From: CAVSEK01 sp963726975
GTDB taxonomy: Bacteria > Actinomycetota > Actinomycetes > Mycobacteriales > SCTD01
DNA length: 64,000 nt
Direction: 5' to 3'
Assembly (NCBI GenBank): GCA_963726975.1
Contig: CAVSEK010000002.1
Span: 1 to 64,000, forward strand
The notes below the pieces were generated by a model. It did not search any database. It was not told the DNA's origin and was given only the letters and a program-made list of their open reading frames with translations. This document shows positions 8,498 to 17,194 of this stretch, one piece after another (position 1 is the stretch's first letter; every line of letters starts with the position of its first letter). Made by a program: the position numbers and the translations under genes.

Positions 8498-10875
8498 CCG
8501 GCCCGGCGGAGCGGCCGGTCGAGCCGGCGCCGGGGGGGACCCCGGACCAGCCGCAGGCGCCGCCTCCCGACCTGCGCCTGGTCCTGCCGGCGGTGGCGGG
8601 GTGGACCGCGGCCTGGCTGGGGCGCCTGCCGCCGCCGCGGGTGGTCCTGCTGGCCGCCGCCGCCTCGACGGCCCTCGGCCTGCTGCTGGTGCTGCGGCGC
8701 CGCTGCCCCCCGCGGCAGCGCGTCGCGGCGGCGGTGCTGCTGTGCGCCGCGGCCGCCGGGCTGGCGACGGCGGCGCGGGTCGCCGCTCGCGAGGGCGGGC
8801 CGTTGCCGGCGCTCGCGCAGCGCGAGGCCGCGGTGCGGCTGTCGGGGGTGCTCGTCGACGACCCGCGCCCCGCGGCACCACGAGCCGGCCGCGAGCCCCT
8901 GTTCGTCGCTCGCCTGCGCGCGGAGCGGGTCGACGCCGGCAGCCGGAGCAGCCGACTCCGGACACCGGTCCTCGTCCTGTCGAGCGACCCCGGCTGGCGC
9001 GGCCTGCTGCCGTCGCAGCACCTCGTCGTCGAGGGGAGACTGGCGCCCGCACGCTCCGGGGACGACGTCTCGGCGGTGCTCTCCGCCCGCGGCGCACCGC
9101 ACGTCCTGTCCCCGCCCAGTCGGGTCCAGCGCACCGCGGGGCGCCTGCGCCAGGGTCTGCGCGACGCCGTGGCGCCCCTGCCGACGGACGAGCGGGGCCT
9201 GCTGCCGGGCCTGGTGGTGGGGGACACCGGGGGCCAGTCGCCCGAGCTCACCGCCGACTTCCGGACGGTCGGCCTCACGCACCTCACGGCCGTCTCCGGC
9301 ACGAACGTCGCCATCCTGCTCGCGGCGGTCCTGGCCGCCTGCGGCCGAGCCGGGGTGGGACGACGCTGGCGCCCCGCCCTGGCGGGGCTGGTGCTCGTCG
9401 GGTTCGTCGTGCTCGTGCGACCGTCCCCGTCGGTGCTGCGGGCAGCCGGGATGGGCGGTCTCGGGCTGCTGGCCCTGCAGACCGGCGGCCGCCGCCGCGC
9501 CCTGCCCGGACTGTCGGCCACGGTCCTCGTCCTCGTGCTCGTCGCCCCCGAGCTCGCGGGCAGCCCGGGCTTCGCGCTGTCGGTGCTGGCCACTGCCGGG
9601 CTGCTCGTGCTCGCCCCGCCCTGGCGGGACGCACTGGCCCGGCGGCTGCCCGGGTGGGCCGCCGACGCCGTGGCCGTGCCGGCGGCCGCCTCGGCGGCCT
9701 GCGGCCCGGTGGTCGTCGCGCTGTCCGGTCAGCTCGGCGCGCTCTCGGTGCCGGCCAACCTCGTGGCCGCGCCCGCGGTCGCCCCCGCCACCGTGCTCGG
9801 GGTCGCGGCCGCGCTGGTGGCGCCGGTGTGCCTGCCGGCGGCCCAGCTGCTCGCGTGGGTGGCCTGGCTGCCGACGGCCTGGCTGGTCCTGGTGGCCTCC
9901 ACGGGCGCCCGCCTCCCGCTGGCCGGTCTGCCGTGGCCGGACGGCACCCCGGGCGGACTGCTGCTGGCCGGCTGCACGCTGCTCGTCGTGGCGGCGCTCG
10001 CCGTCCCGCCGGCCCGGCGCGTGCTCCTCGTCGCCGGGACCGCCGCGGCGACGGCATGGGGCGGCCTCGCCGTGGCCCACCCGGCCTGGCCGCCGGCCGG
10101 GTGGGCCGTCGTGGCCTGCGACGTCGGCCAGGGCGACGCCGTGGTCGTGCGCACGGCCCCCGGCAGCGCCCTGGTCGTCGACGCGGGTCCGGACCCCGAC
10201 CTCGTGGACGGGTGCCTGCGCCGGCTCGGCGTCCGCCGGGTGCCGCTGCTCGTGCTCACGCACCCCCACGCGGACCACGTCGACGGGCTGCCCGGCGTGC
10301 TGCGCGGCCGCCAGGTCGCCGCGGTGGAGGTCGGGCCGAGCGACCAGCCGCCGCGGCAGGTGGCCGACGTGGCGGCCGAGGCGCGGCGGGCGGGGGTGCC
10401 GCTCGTGCCGGCGTCCCTGGGGGAGGAGCGCGTGGCAGGAGCGGCCCGCTGGCAGGTGCTGGCGCCGCTGCGCAGCTACCACGGCTCGAGCTCGGACCCC
10501 AACAACGACAGCGTCGTGCTGCGGGTCGTCGTGCAGGGGGTCGTCGTCCTGCTCCCCGGAGACGCCGAGCCCGAGGGGCAGGCCGACCTGCTCGCCACGG
10601 GCGTCGACCTGCGCGCGGACGTGCTCAAGGTGCCGCACCACGGCAGCGCGTCGCAGGACGCGGCGTTCCTCGCCGCCGTCGCGCCCCGGCTGGCGCTCAC
10701 CAGCGTCGGCGCCGGCAACACCTACGGCCACCCGTCGGCGCGCACCCTGGCCGGCCTGGAGCAGCGGGGCGCCCACACGGCCCGCACCGACCGGGACGGC
10801 GACCTCGCGGTCGTCGTGGGCTCAGGCGGGACGCTGCACCTCGTGTCCCGCGGAGGACGCGGACCGTCCCGCTGA
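8494..10875 (+). CDS. comEC: ComEC/Rec2 DNA-uptake channel
   Basis: 793 aa. An N-terminal membrane section carries an OB-like region (LSGVLVDDPRPA). The central Competence domain has several helices and the signature GLVVGDTGG and HLTAVSGTNVAILL. The C-terminal metallo-beta-lactamase domain shows CDVGQGDAVVV, LTHPHADHVDGLPGVL (about residues 588-601), NNDSVVLRV, LPGDAE and VPHHGS (about 713). ComEC forms the inner-membrane pore for single-stranded DNA; the lactamase-like domain is thought to degrade one strand. It is translationally coupled to comEA by a GTGA overlap. Whether this organism is naturally competent cannot be inferred from these two genes. Confidence 0.94.
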   Translation: MTGPAERPVEPAPGGTPDQPQAPPPDLRLVLPAVAGWTAAWLGRLPPPRVVLLAAAASTALGLLLVLRRRCPPRQRVAAAVLLCAAAAGLATAARVAAREGGPLPALAQREAAVRLSGVLVDDPRPAAPRAGREPLFVARLRAERVDAGSRSSRLRTPVLVLSSDPGWRGLLPSQHLVVEGRLAPARSGDDVSAVLSARGAPHVLSPPSRVQRTAGRLRQGLRDAVAPLPTDERGLLPGLVVGDTGGQSPELTADFRTVGLTHLTAVSGTNVAILLAAVLAACGRAGVGRRWRPALAGLVLVGFVVLVRPSPSVLRAAGMGGLGLLALQTGGRRRALPGLSATVLVLVLVAPELAGSPGFALSVLATAGLLVLAPPWRDALARRLPGWAADAVAVPAAASAACGPVVVALSGQLGALSVPANLVAAPAVAPATVLGVAAALVAPVCLPAAQLLAWVAWLPTAWLVLVASTGARLPLAGLPWPDGTPGGLLLAGCTLLVVAALAVPPARRVLLVAGTAAATAWGGLAVAHPAWPPAGWAVVACDVGQGDAVVVRTAPGSALVVDAGPDPDLVDGCLRRLGVRRVPLLVLTHPHADHVDGLPGVLRGRQVAAVEVGPSDQPPRQVADVAAEARRAGVPLVPASLGEERVAGAARWQVLAPLRSYHGSSSDPNNDSVVLRVVVQGVVVLLPGDAEPEGQADLLATGVDLRADVLKVPHHGSASQDAAFLAAVAPRLALTSVGAGNTYGHPSARTLAGLEQRGAHTARTDRDGDLAVVVGSGGTLHLVSRGGRGPSR

Positions 10876-10890
10876 CCCGCGCGCCGCGCG

Positions 10891-10902
10891 CGTGGCAGCA
10901 TC
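10891..10902 (+). promoter_or_regulatory. Putative leaderless promoter of the SGNH gene
   Basis: CGTGGCAGCATC includes a CAGCAT -10 box (10896-10901) that ends 6 nt before GTG 10908. The same 12 bases recur at 11995-12006 with identical spacing to holA. A weak -35 candidate, GCTGAC, lies at 10871-10876. Confidence 0.5.
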
Positions 10903-10907
10903 TCCCG

Positions 10908-11951
10908 GTGCTGCGCCGACCGCTGCCCGGGGCCTGGGCCCGCCGACGCCGGGTCCCGGCCCTCGCCGGGCTCCTGCTGGCGGTCGTGGTCGCCCTGGCG
11001 GGCGCCTCCGCCTCCGCCGCCGCCGACGACGCGCTGCGCGGGCTGCCGTCCGCGCCGACCCGGTCGTGGGCGAACGACGGCAACCCCTACGTCTTCGCGA
11101 TCGGCGACAGCGTGCTCGCCGGGTGCGTGCTCAGCGCTCGGCAGGGCGGCGGCCTCGGGCTGGGCTGGCGCGACCTCGGGCACGTCGCGTGGCCCGGGGT
11201 GACCACGACGCTCATGCGGCAGCGCCTGCAGGGCCAGGGCAGCTGGCCGCCCGAGACGGTCACCGAGGACTCCAACGCCCTGGAGCAGGTGTGGTTCCAC
11301 GACGCGGGGGCGCTGATCGTCGGCCTGGGCACCAACGACGTGCGGCACCTGACGCTGGAGGAGTACGTCGACAACGTCCGGTGGTTCCTCGAGCAGGCGC
11401 ACGGCCGGCCGGTGCTGTGGATCACCAGCCACGACCCGGTCACCCAGGACCGGCTCGACGTCTTCAACGCGGCGCTGCGCCGGCTCGCGGCGGGCGCGGC
11501 CAACCTCAAGGTCGTCGAGTGGGACGCCCTGCTCCAGCAGCACCCCGAGCACGTGCGCGGCGACGGCGTGCACCCGGCCGACGGGGCTGCGTGTGCCGCG
11601 TACGAGGCGCTCCTCGACGCGGCCGTGCCCGGCGTCGTCGGTGACGACGGCCCGCGGGGCTGGTGGTACGGCGCGACCCGGTCCTCCCGCTTCGTGACGC
11701 TGCACGGGTGGGCCGCCGCGTGGACCAGCCCGCGCACGGACCTGCCGCGGGTCGCCGTGCAGGTCGACGGCCGCCCCTACACGACGGCCGTGGTCAGAGC
11801 GGCGAGCGCCGGCGGGGACCTCTACGCCGAGGCGGCGTCCGGCCGGACGTGGGGGATCCGCCTGCCGCTGAGCGCCGTCGGGCACCCGGTGTGCGTCCAG
11901 GTGCTCGACGGGAGCGGCCGCCGTCGCGACCTGGGCTGCGCCACGGTCTGA
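10908..11951 (+). CDS. Secreted SGNH/GDSL-type hydrolase
   Basis: About 347 aa. It starts with a positively charged region and a hydrophobic signal sequence (PALAGLLLAVVVALAGASAS), then an SGNH fold: YVFAIGDSVLAG (catalytic Ser block), VGLGTNDVRHL (Asn block) and RGDGVHPAD (Asp-His pair). This indicates an extracellular esterase, acetylhydrolase or lipase. Beyond residue 250 there is an extra beta-rich region (RFVTLHGWAAAWTSPRTDLP) that may bind a carbohydrate or the wall; that is inference. The gene lies between comEC and holA, which are usually adjacent. It appears to have its own leaderless promoter. The substrate is unknown. Confidence 0.85.
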   Translation: MLRRPLPGAWARRRRVPALAGLLLAVVVALAGASASAAADDALRGLPSAPTRSWANDGNPYVFAIGDSVLAGCVLSARQGGGLGLGWRDLGHVAWPGVTTTLMRQRLQGQGSWPPETVTEDSNALEQVWFHDAGALIVGLGTNDVRHLTLEEYVDNVRWFLEQAHGRPVLWITSHDPVTQDRLDVFNAALRRLAAGAANLKVVEWDALLQQHPEHVRGDGVHPADGAACAAYEALLDAAVPGVVGDDGPRGWWYGATRSSRFVTLHGWAAAWTSPRTDLPRVAVQVDGRPYTTAVVRAASAGGDLYAEAASGRTWGIRLPLSAVGHPVCVQVLDGSGRRRDLGCATV

Positions 11952-11994
11952 GCCGTCCCCGGCCCAGCCCGCGCGCCGTCGGCCGGGTCCGTGC

Positions 11995-12006
11995 CGTGGC
12001 AGCATC
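11995..12006 (+). promoter_or_regulatory. Putative leaderless promoter of holA
   Basis: CGTGGCAGCATC is repeated exactly from the previous gene. The CAGCAT box (12000-12005) ends 6 nt before the holA GTG at 12012. No Shine-Dalgarno is visible. Confidence 0.5.
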
Positions 12007-12011
12007 GTCGG

Positions 12012-12980
12012 GTGCCGCCCCGGTCCGTGCTCGTGCCGCTCACGCTCGTCGTCGGCGACGAGGAGCTGCTCGTCACGCGCGCCGTCGGCCGGGTCGTGCG
12101 GGCCGCGCGGGAGCAGGACCCGCAGGTCGACGTCCGGGACCTCGCCGCGGTCGAGCTGCAGCCCGGCGACCTCCCCGAGCTGCTGAGCCCCTCGCTGTTC
12201 GGCGAGGGCCGGGTCGTGGTCGTCCGCGGCGCGCAGGACCTGGACAAGCGGGTGGCCGCCGAGCTGACGGCGTACGCGGGCGACCCGCTGGAGGAGGTGC
12301 ACCTCGTCGTCCACCACGCCGGCGGGGCCAAGGGCAAGGCGCTCGTCGCGTCGCTCGCCGAGGCGGGCGCCGTCCGGGTCGACGCGCCCAAGCTGACCCG
12401 GCCGAGCGCGCGACGCGACTTCGTGCGCGACGAGCTGCGGGCCGACGGCAGGTCGGTCACCGAGGCGGCGGTGACCGCTCTGCTCGACGCGGTCGGCACC
12501 GACCTGCGCGAGCTGACGTCCGCGGCGTCGCAGCTGCTGTCCGACACCGCCGGTCCGATCGACGAGGAGGTCGTCGGGCGCTACCACCGCGGCCGGGCCG
12601 ACCTCAAGGGCTTCGCCGTCGCCGACCGCGCGGTCGAGGGCGACCTGGCCGGCGCGCTGGAGCTCACCCGCTACGGGCAGGCGACCGGGCTGGCGCCCGT
12701 GCTCGTGACGAGCGCCCTCGCCGACGCCCTGCGCTCCATCGCCTTCGTCGCCTCGGCGGGGCACGAGCCGGCGGCCTCGGTGGCGACCCGGCTCGGGATG
12801 CCGCCGTGGAAGGTCGACCGCACCCGCAAGCAGGCCCGCGGCTGGCAGCCCGAGGGGCTGTCGCAGGCGCTGCGCGCCGTCGCCCGGGCCGATGCCGAGG
12901 TCAAGGGCGGTGCCGCCGACGGCCAGCACGCTGTCGAGCGTGCGCTGCTGGCCGTCGTGCAGGCCCACGGGGCCCGGTGA
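12012..12980 (+). CDS. holA: DNA polymerase III subunit delta
   Basis: About 322 aa. Delta is the clamp-loader subunit that opens the beta clamp during replication. N-terminal segments LTLVVGDEELL and LLSPSLFGEGRVVVVRGAQDL are typical of actinobacterial HolA. The middle has DLRELTSAASQL and the C-terminal domain has MPPWKVDRTRKQARGW. GTG 12012 is preferred over the GTG 21 nt upstream because of the -10 box spacing. It belongs to the conserved comEA-comEC-holA-rpsT-lepA neighbourhood and overlaps the next small gene by four bases. Confidence 0.93.
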   Translation: MPPRSVLVPLTLVVGDEELLVTRAVGRVVRAAREQDPQVDVRDLAAVELQPGDLPELLSPSLFGEGRVVVVRGAQDLDKRVAAELTAYAGDPLEEVHLVVHHAGGAKGKALVASLAEAGAVRVDAPKLTRPSARRDFVRDELRADGRSVTEAAVTALLDAVGTDLRELTSAASQLLSDTAGPIDEEVVGRYHRGRADLKGFAVADRAVEGDLAGALELTRYGQATGLAPVLVTSALADALRSIAFVASAGHEPAASVATRLGMPPWKVDRTRKQARGWQPEGLSQALRAVARADAEVKGGAADGQHAVERALLAVVQAHGAR

Positions 12981-13240
12981 GCCGGACCCCGCTCACCTGG
13001 CGGCTGCTGAGGCTGCGCCGGGTCCGGCCCCGGGGCTGGCAGCGCGCGCTCCTGTCGGACGGCTCGGTCGCCCTCGCCGCGGTGCTCGTGCTCGCCGACG
13101 TCGCGACGGCCTGGACGCTGCTCGTGCTGCCGCTCACCGTCGCCGCCCTGGTCAAGGCGCACGACGTCCTCGCCGGGCTGCTGGCCCGTCCGTTGCGGCG
13201 GGTCGTGGCGGGCGCGCCACCGCCGGAGCCCGGCGGCTGA
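12977..13240 (+). CDS. Small membrane protein, unknown function
   Basis: 87 aa starting at GTG 12977, which overlaps the holA stop (GTGA). It has a basic N-terminus (RLLRLRRVRPRGW), two hydrophobic helices (SVALAAVLVLADVATAWTLL and a following one) and a basic, Pro-rich tail. I do not recognise a family. Support for it being real: the four-base overlap typical of this genome, a plausible two-helix topology, and a terminator 13 nt after its stop with none between it and holA. Confidence 0.65.
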   Translation: MSRTPLTWRLLRLRRVRPRGWQRALLSDGSVALAAVLVLADVATAWTLLVLPLTVAALVKAHDVLAGLLARPLRRVVAGAPPPEPGG

Positions 13241-13253
13241 CCTCCGGACACGC

Positions 13254-13289
13254 CGACGGCGCCGGACCCGGAGGGGACCGGCGCCGTCG
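13254..13289 (+). terminator. Terminator after holA operon
   Basis: A perfect 12-bp inverted repeat (13254-13265 with 13278-13289) has a 12-nt loop. It lies between the convergent small membrane gene and rpsT, so it may act in both directions. Confidence 0.7.
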
Positions 13290-13301
13290 GGCGCGGGCGA
13301 G

Positions 13302-13323
13302 GCGCTGACCGGCCGGTCAGCGC
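13302..13323 (-). terminator. Terminator downstream of rpsT
   Basis: A perfect 22-nt palindrome (9-bp stem around GGCC) starts 6 nt past the rpsT stop on the minus strand. It is a separate hairpin from the one at 13254-13289. Confidence 0.65.
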
Positions 13324-13328
13324 GAGGC

Positions 13329-13610
13329 TCAGCTGCTGGGCGTGCTCGCGGCCAGCTGCGCGGTGCGCTTCGCCATCGCGGACTTGCGGTTGGCGGCCTG
13401 GTTGGCGTGGATGACGCCCTTGCTGGCGGCCTTGTCGAGCTGGCGGCTCGCGACCTGCAGCTGCGCGGTCGCCGTCGCCACGTCGCCGGACTCCGCGGCC
13501 GCGCGGAAGCGCCGCACCGCCGTCTTCAGCGAGCTCTTGACCGACTTGTTGCGCAGCCGCGCCTTCTCGTTGGTCTTGTTGCGCTTGATCTGGGACTTGA
13601 TGTTGGCCAC
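13329..13610 (-). CDS. rpsT: 30S ribosomal protein S20
   Basis: 93 aa, basic and largely helical. S20 binds 16S rRNA in the small subunit. Motifs: ANIKSQIKRNKTNEKARLRN at the N-terminus and ASKGVIHANQAANRKSAMAKR near the end, the classic S20 signature. GTG 13610 has GAGGACC as Shine-Dalgarno. A TAGCCT -10 candidate lies on the minus strand at 13695-13690, giving a leader of roughly 70 nt. Encoded opposite to its neighbours, as in many actinobacteria. Confidence 0.97.
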   Translation of the reverse strand: MANIKSQIKRNKTNEKARLRNKSVKSSLKTAVRRFRAAAESGDVATATAQLQVASRQLDKAASKGVIHANQAANRKSAMAKRTAQLAASTPSS

Positions 13611-13790
13611 GCGCTGAGGTCCTCGTCGGTCTGGGGGGTCGTGCCGGCGTCTACAGGCGTGCGGCAGCGCAGCACGCGTCTGCACGAAGGCTAGCAGCCG
13701 GTCCGGCCGGACGGCCCGGCCACCGCACCCCTGACGGACCGCGGACGGCCGGCGGCAGGCGTCACACGGCCGACACGGGAGGGGCTTACC

Positions 13791-15391
13791 GTGCCCCGCG
13801 TGGGCGACCTCTTCGACGGCTACCGGCTCGACCCGGCCGGAGCGTACGACGAGGTCGTGGGCCGGGACGGCCGGCCGCACCCGGAGAGCGCCGAGCTGCA
13901 CCGTGCGCTCAGCGAGCTGAGCACCGCCGACCTCGACACCCGCGCGGCCGCTCTCTCGCGGGCCTTCCGGGACCAGGGCATCACCTTCAGCCTGTCCGGG
14001 GAGGAGCGTCCCTTCCCGCTCGACCTCGTGCCGCGGGTGGTGACCGCCTCCGAGTGGGACCTCGTCGAGCGCGGGGTCCAGCAGCGGGTGCGCACGCTGG
14101 AGGCGTTCCTCGCGGACGTCTACGGCACCCAGCAGGTGCTGGACGACGGCATCGTGCCGCGCCGCGTGGTCGCCAGCTGCGGCGCGCACAGCCGCGCCGC
14201 GCACGGGGTCGTCCCGCCCAACGGCGTGCGTGTCCACGTCAGCGGTGTGGACCTCATCCGCGACGAGCGCGGGGACTTCCGGGTGCTCGAGGACAACCTG
14301 CGCACACCGAGCGGGGTCAGCTACGTCGTGGAGAACCGGCGGGCCATGGCGCGCACCTTCCCGGAGCTGCTCGCGCGGCACCGGGTCCGCCCGGTGAGCG
14401 ACTACCCGGCTCGCCTGCTGGCGGCGCTGCGGGCCGCCGCGCCGGGGCGTACGGACGACCCCGTCGTCGTGGTCCTGACGCCGGGCGTCTACAACAGCGC
14501 CTACTTCGAGCACTCGCTGCTCGCGCGGCTCATGGGCGTCGAGCTGGTCGAGGGGCGCGACCTCAGCTGCCGGGACGACGCGGTGTGGATGCGCACCACG
14601 CAGGGCGAGCGGCGCGTCGACGTGGTGTACCGCCGGGTCGACGACGAGTTCCTCGACCCGCTGCACTTCCGCCCGGACAGCCTGGTCGGGTGCCCGGGAC
14701 TGCTCAACGCCGCCCGGGCCGGCGGCGTCACGATCGCCAACGCGGTCGGCAACGGCGTGGCGGACGACAAGCTCCTCTACACCTACGTCCCGGACCTGGT
14801 CCGCTACTACCTGGGCGAGGAGCCGCTGCTGCCGAACGTCGACACGCACCGGCTCGAGGACCCCGACGAGCTCGCGCTCGTGCTGGACACGCTCGACCAG
14901 CTGGTCCTCAAGCCGGTCGACGGGTCGGGCGGCAAGGGCCTGGTCATCGGCCCGCAGGCCACCGACGAGGAGCTCGCCCGGCTCCGGCGCGCGGTGCAGG
15001 CCGACCCGCGCGGCTGGATCGCCCAGCGCGTCGTGCGGCTGTCGACGAGCCCGACGCACGTGGGGGACCGGCTCGCGCCGCGGCACGTGGACCTGCGGCC
15101 CTTCGCGGTGCACGACGGGCGGGACGTCTGGGTCGTGCCCGGCGGGCTGACGCGGGTGGCCCTGCCGGAGGGCTCGCTGGTCGTCAACTCCAGCCAGGGC
15201 GGCGGCAGCAAGGACACCTGGGTGCTCGCCGGCGAGGCGGGGCAGGCCGGCGAGGACCCGGACGCCGAGGCCCCGGTGCAGCTCCCGCAGGCGGGCGCCG
15301 GCCGGCACCGCATGGCCCGCGGCCCCGGTGCCGGGACCGACGAGCAGCAGCAGCAGCAGCAGCAGCAGCCGCCGGGGGTGCGTCGTGCTGA
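13791..15391 (+). CDS. Circularly permuted ATP-grasp type 2 protein, stop codon out of frame
   Basis: DUF404/DUF407-type protein, expected about 530 aa, peptide-ligase-like and usually encoded next to alpha-E and transglutaminase genes. Seen: DLFDGYRLDPAGAYDEV at the start, LEAFLADVYGTQQVLDDG, LEDNLRTPSGVSYVVENR, TPGVYNSAYFEHSLLA, LVLKPVDGSGGKGLVIG and SLVVNSSQGGGSKDTWVL. The C-terminus is a run of eight Gln from pure CAG codons. The frame has no stop here: it continues out of register through the alpha-E gene to 17165. A TGA at 15389-15391, overlapping the alpha-E start, would be used if the G5 run at 15374-15378 had one more G, so a one-base deletion or sequence error is likely. Start GTG 13791 has GGAGGGG 6 nt upstream; GTG 13800 is an alternative. 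Confidence 0.82.
15342..15368 (+). repeat. GAG(CAG)8 trinucleotide repeat encoding polyglutamine
   Basis: Eight uninterrupted CAG triplets (15345-15368) preceded by GAG encode Glu-Gln8 at the C-terminus of the ATP-grasp protein. It is the purest microsatellite in the window and lies a few bases before the frame problem. Copy changes by whole triplets would not shift the frame. Confidence 0.9.
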
Positions 15392-16326
15392 GCCGGGTCG
15401 CGGAGGAGCTCTACTGGATCGGCCGCTACGTCGAGCGCGCCGAGGACACCAGCCGGCTGCTCGACGTGCACGTCCACGCGCTGCTCGAGGACCCGTGGGT
15501 GGACGCCCAGGTGGCCTCGCGCGACGTGCTGCAGGTGATGGGGGCGCCGGTGCCCGACGGCGAGCTCGACCCGCGCCGGGTGGCCGAGGGGCTGTGCTTC
15601 CCCCGCACCGTGCCCGGCACGATCTCCGGGGCGCTGGCGTCGGCCCGGGACGCCGCGCGGGGGGTGCGGGAGGCGCTGTCCAGCGAGCTGTGGGAGGCCC
15701 TGAACGCGACCTACCACGCGCTGCCCACCCAGGAGGTGGCGGCGCGGGCGATGGGGGGGCCGCACGGCTTCTTCCGCTACGTCCGCGAGCGGTCCGCCCT
15801 CGTCGCGGGACTGCTCGACACGACGATGCCGCGCGACGACGGGTGGCGCTTCCTGGTGCTGGGGCGCTCGGTCGAGCGGGTGGACATGACGGCCCGGCTG
15901 CTGCGGGTCCGGATCGGTCGCTCCCGGACGAACAGCGGGTGGGTCGACCTGCTGCGGTCCTGCAGCGCCCACGAGGCCTACCTGCGCACCTACCGCTCCG
16001 CGGTCGAGCCCGAGCGGGTGGTGCAGTTCCTCGTGCTGGACCGGCTCTTCCCGCGCTCGGCCTTCGCGGCGCTGGCCCAGGCCGAGGCCTGCCTCGTGCA
16101 GCTGGACCCGACGGCCGACCGCGCCGGGGTGGAGGACGGGGCGCGCCGCGCGCTGGGGCGGGCCCGGACCGACCTGGAGTTCCGCACGCACGACGAGCTG
16201 CTGCGCGACCTGCCCGAGCTGCTCGACCGGCTGCAGCAGTCGGTGCAGGAGGCCGGCGAGGCGCTGGGGGCGCGCTACTTCGCGCACGGCCCGGCCCTGT
16301 CCTGGACCGCGGAGGGGGAGGCATGA
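15385..16326 (+). CDS. Alpha-E domain-containing protein
   Basis: About 313 aa, almost wholly alpha-helical (DUF403). Start GTG 15385 gives LSRVAEELYWIGRYVERAED, the standard N-terminus of the family; other segments are ARDVLQVMGAPVPD-like, FPRTVPGTISGALASARDAA and LERVDMTARLL-like (here VERVDMTARLLRVRIG). Its function is unresolved. It is nearly always found with the circularly permuted ATP-grasp and a transglutaminase, suggesting a shared peptide-modification role. The stop overlaps the transglutaminase ATG (ATGA). Confidence 0.9.
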   Translation: MLSRVAEELYWIGRYVERAEDTSRLLDVHVHALLEDPWVDAQVASRDVLQVMGAPVPDGELDPRRVAEGLCFPRTVPGTISGALASARDAARGVREALSSELWEALNATYHALPTQEVAARAMGGPHGFFRYVRERSALVAGLLDTTMPRDDGWRFLVLGRSVERVDMTARLLRVRIGRSRTNSGWVDLLRSCSAHEAYLRTYRSAVEPERVVQFLVLDRLFPRSAFAALAQAEACLVQLDPTADRAGVEDGARRALGRARTDLEFRTHDELLRDLPELLDRLQQSVQEAGEALGARYFAHGPALSWTAEGEA

Positions 16327-17165
16327 GCTGGCGCGTGGGGGTCCGGCACACCACGGGCTACCGCTACGACGGGGAGGTGACCGCCTCCTACAACGAGGCG
16401 CGGCTCGTGCCGCAGACGGGGCCGGCGCAGCTCACGCTCGAGGCGCGGGTGGAGACCGTGCCGCCGGCCCGGCAGCAGCGCTACTGGGACTACTGGGGCA
16501 CGCAGGTGACCTCCTTCGGCGTCCACGTCCCGCACACCGAGCTGGAGGTCACCGCCACGTCGGTGGTGGAGACCGCCGACGAGCAGCCGCCGCCGTCCGA
16601 CGCCGGGTGGGACCTCCTGCGCGACGAAGCGGTCCGCGACCGGCACGTCGAGCTGCTGGTGCCGAGCGTGCGGGCCGTCCCGGACGAGGCGCTCGTCGCC
16701 CTCGCCCAGGAGTGCCGCGCGGGCTCGCCGACCGAGACGGCGCAGCGCGTCTTCGCGACCGTGCACGACGGGGTGACCTACCGACCGGGCTCCACCGGTG
16801 TGTCCACGAGCGCCGTGGAGGCCTGGCAGCTGGGCGCCGGCGTGTGCCAGGACATCGCCCACGTGAGCCTGGCCCTGCTGCGCGCGTGCGGCCTGCCGGC
16901 GCGCTACGTCAGCGGCTACCTGCACCCCGGCGGGGACCGGGCGGTGCTCGGTGAGGTGGCGCGCGGCGAGAGCCACGCCTGGGTCGAGGTCTGGCTCGGC
17001 GACTGGTGGGGCTTCGACCCGACGAACGCCGTCGCCGCGGGGGAGCAGCACGTCGTCGTCGCCCGTGGCCGGGACTACGCCGACGTCCCGCCGCTCAAGG
17101 GCGTCTACGCCGGCGGGCCCTCGCACTCGCTGGGCGTGGTCGTCGAGGTGACCCGGCTCGCCTGA
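16323..17165 (+). CDS. Transglutaminase-family protein (bacterial type)
   Basis: 280 aa. N-terminal beta domain (VRHTTGYRYDGEVTASYNEA, the Bact_transglu_N pattern) and a catalytic domain with the papain-like triad: Cys in GAGVCQDIAHVSLALLR, His in ESHAWVEVWLGDWW and Asp in GFDPTNA. Expected to be a protease or amide-bond enzyme acting on peptides. It is the last gene of the ATP-grasp / alpha-E / transglutaminase cluster, starting in an ATGA overlap. The unterminated ATP-grasp frame re-enters this gene in frame, which is a consequence of the upstream indel and not evidence of a natural fusion. Confidence 0.93.
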   Translation: MSWRVGVRHTTGYRYDGEVTASYNEARLVPQTGPAQLTLEARVETVPPARQQRYWDYWGTQVTSFGVHVPHTELEVTATSVVETADEQPPPSDAGWDLLRDEAVRDRHVELLVPSVRAVPDEALVALAQECRAGSPTETAQRVFATVHDGVTYRPGSTGVSTSAVEAWQLGAGVCQDIAHVSLALLRACGLPARYVSGYLHPGGDRAVLGEVARGESHAWVEVWLGDWWGFDPTNAVAAGEQHVVVARGRDYADVPPLKGVYAGGPSHSLGVVVEVTRLA

Positions 17166-17194
17166 GGCCGGGCGGCGCACGAGCGCCACCTCCG

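Noticed and set aside
8025..10907. A long upstream extension of the SGNH hydrolase through comEA and comEC
   Set aside because: The extension is an out-of-frame shadow of comEC. The signal peptide and -10 box place the start at 10908.
15370..15391. Programmed -1 frameshifting at the G5 run of the ATP-grasp gene
   Set aside because: The heptamer is not of the X-XXY-YYZ type in this frame and no downstream stimulatory structure was identified. A missing G is simpler, so this is kept only as an alternative.
13791..17165. A single 1124-residue ATP-grasp / transglutaminase fusion protein
   Set aside because: About 310 residues in the middle are the alpha-E gene read out of frame. The alpha-E gene itself has a clean family N-terminus and full length, so the fusion is a by-product of the frame break.
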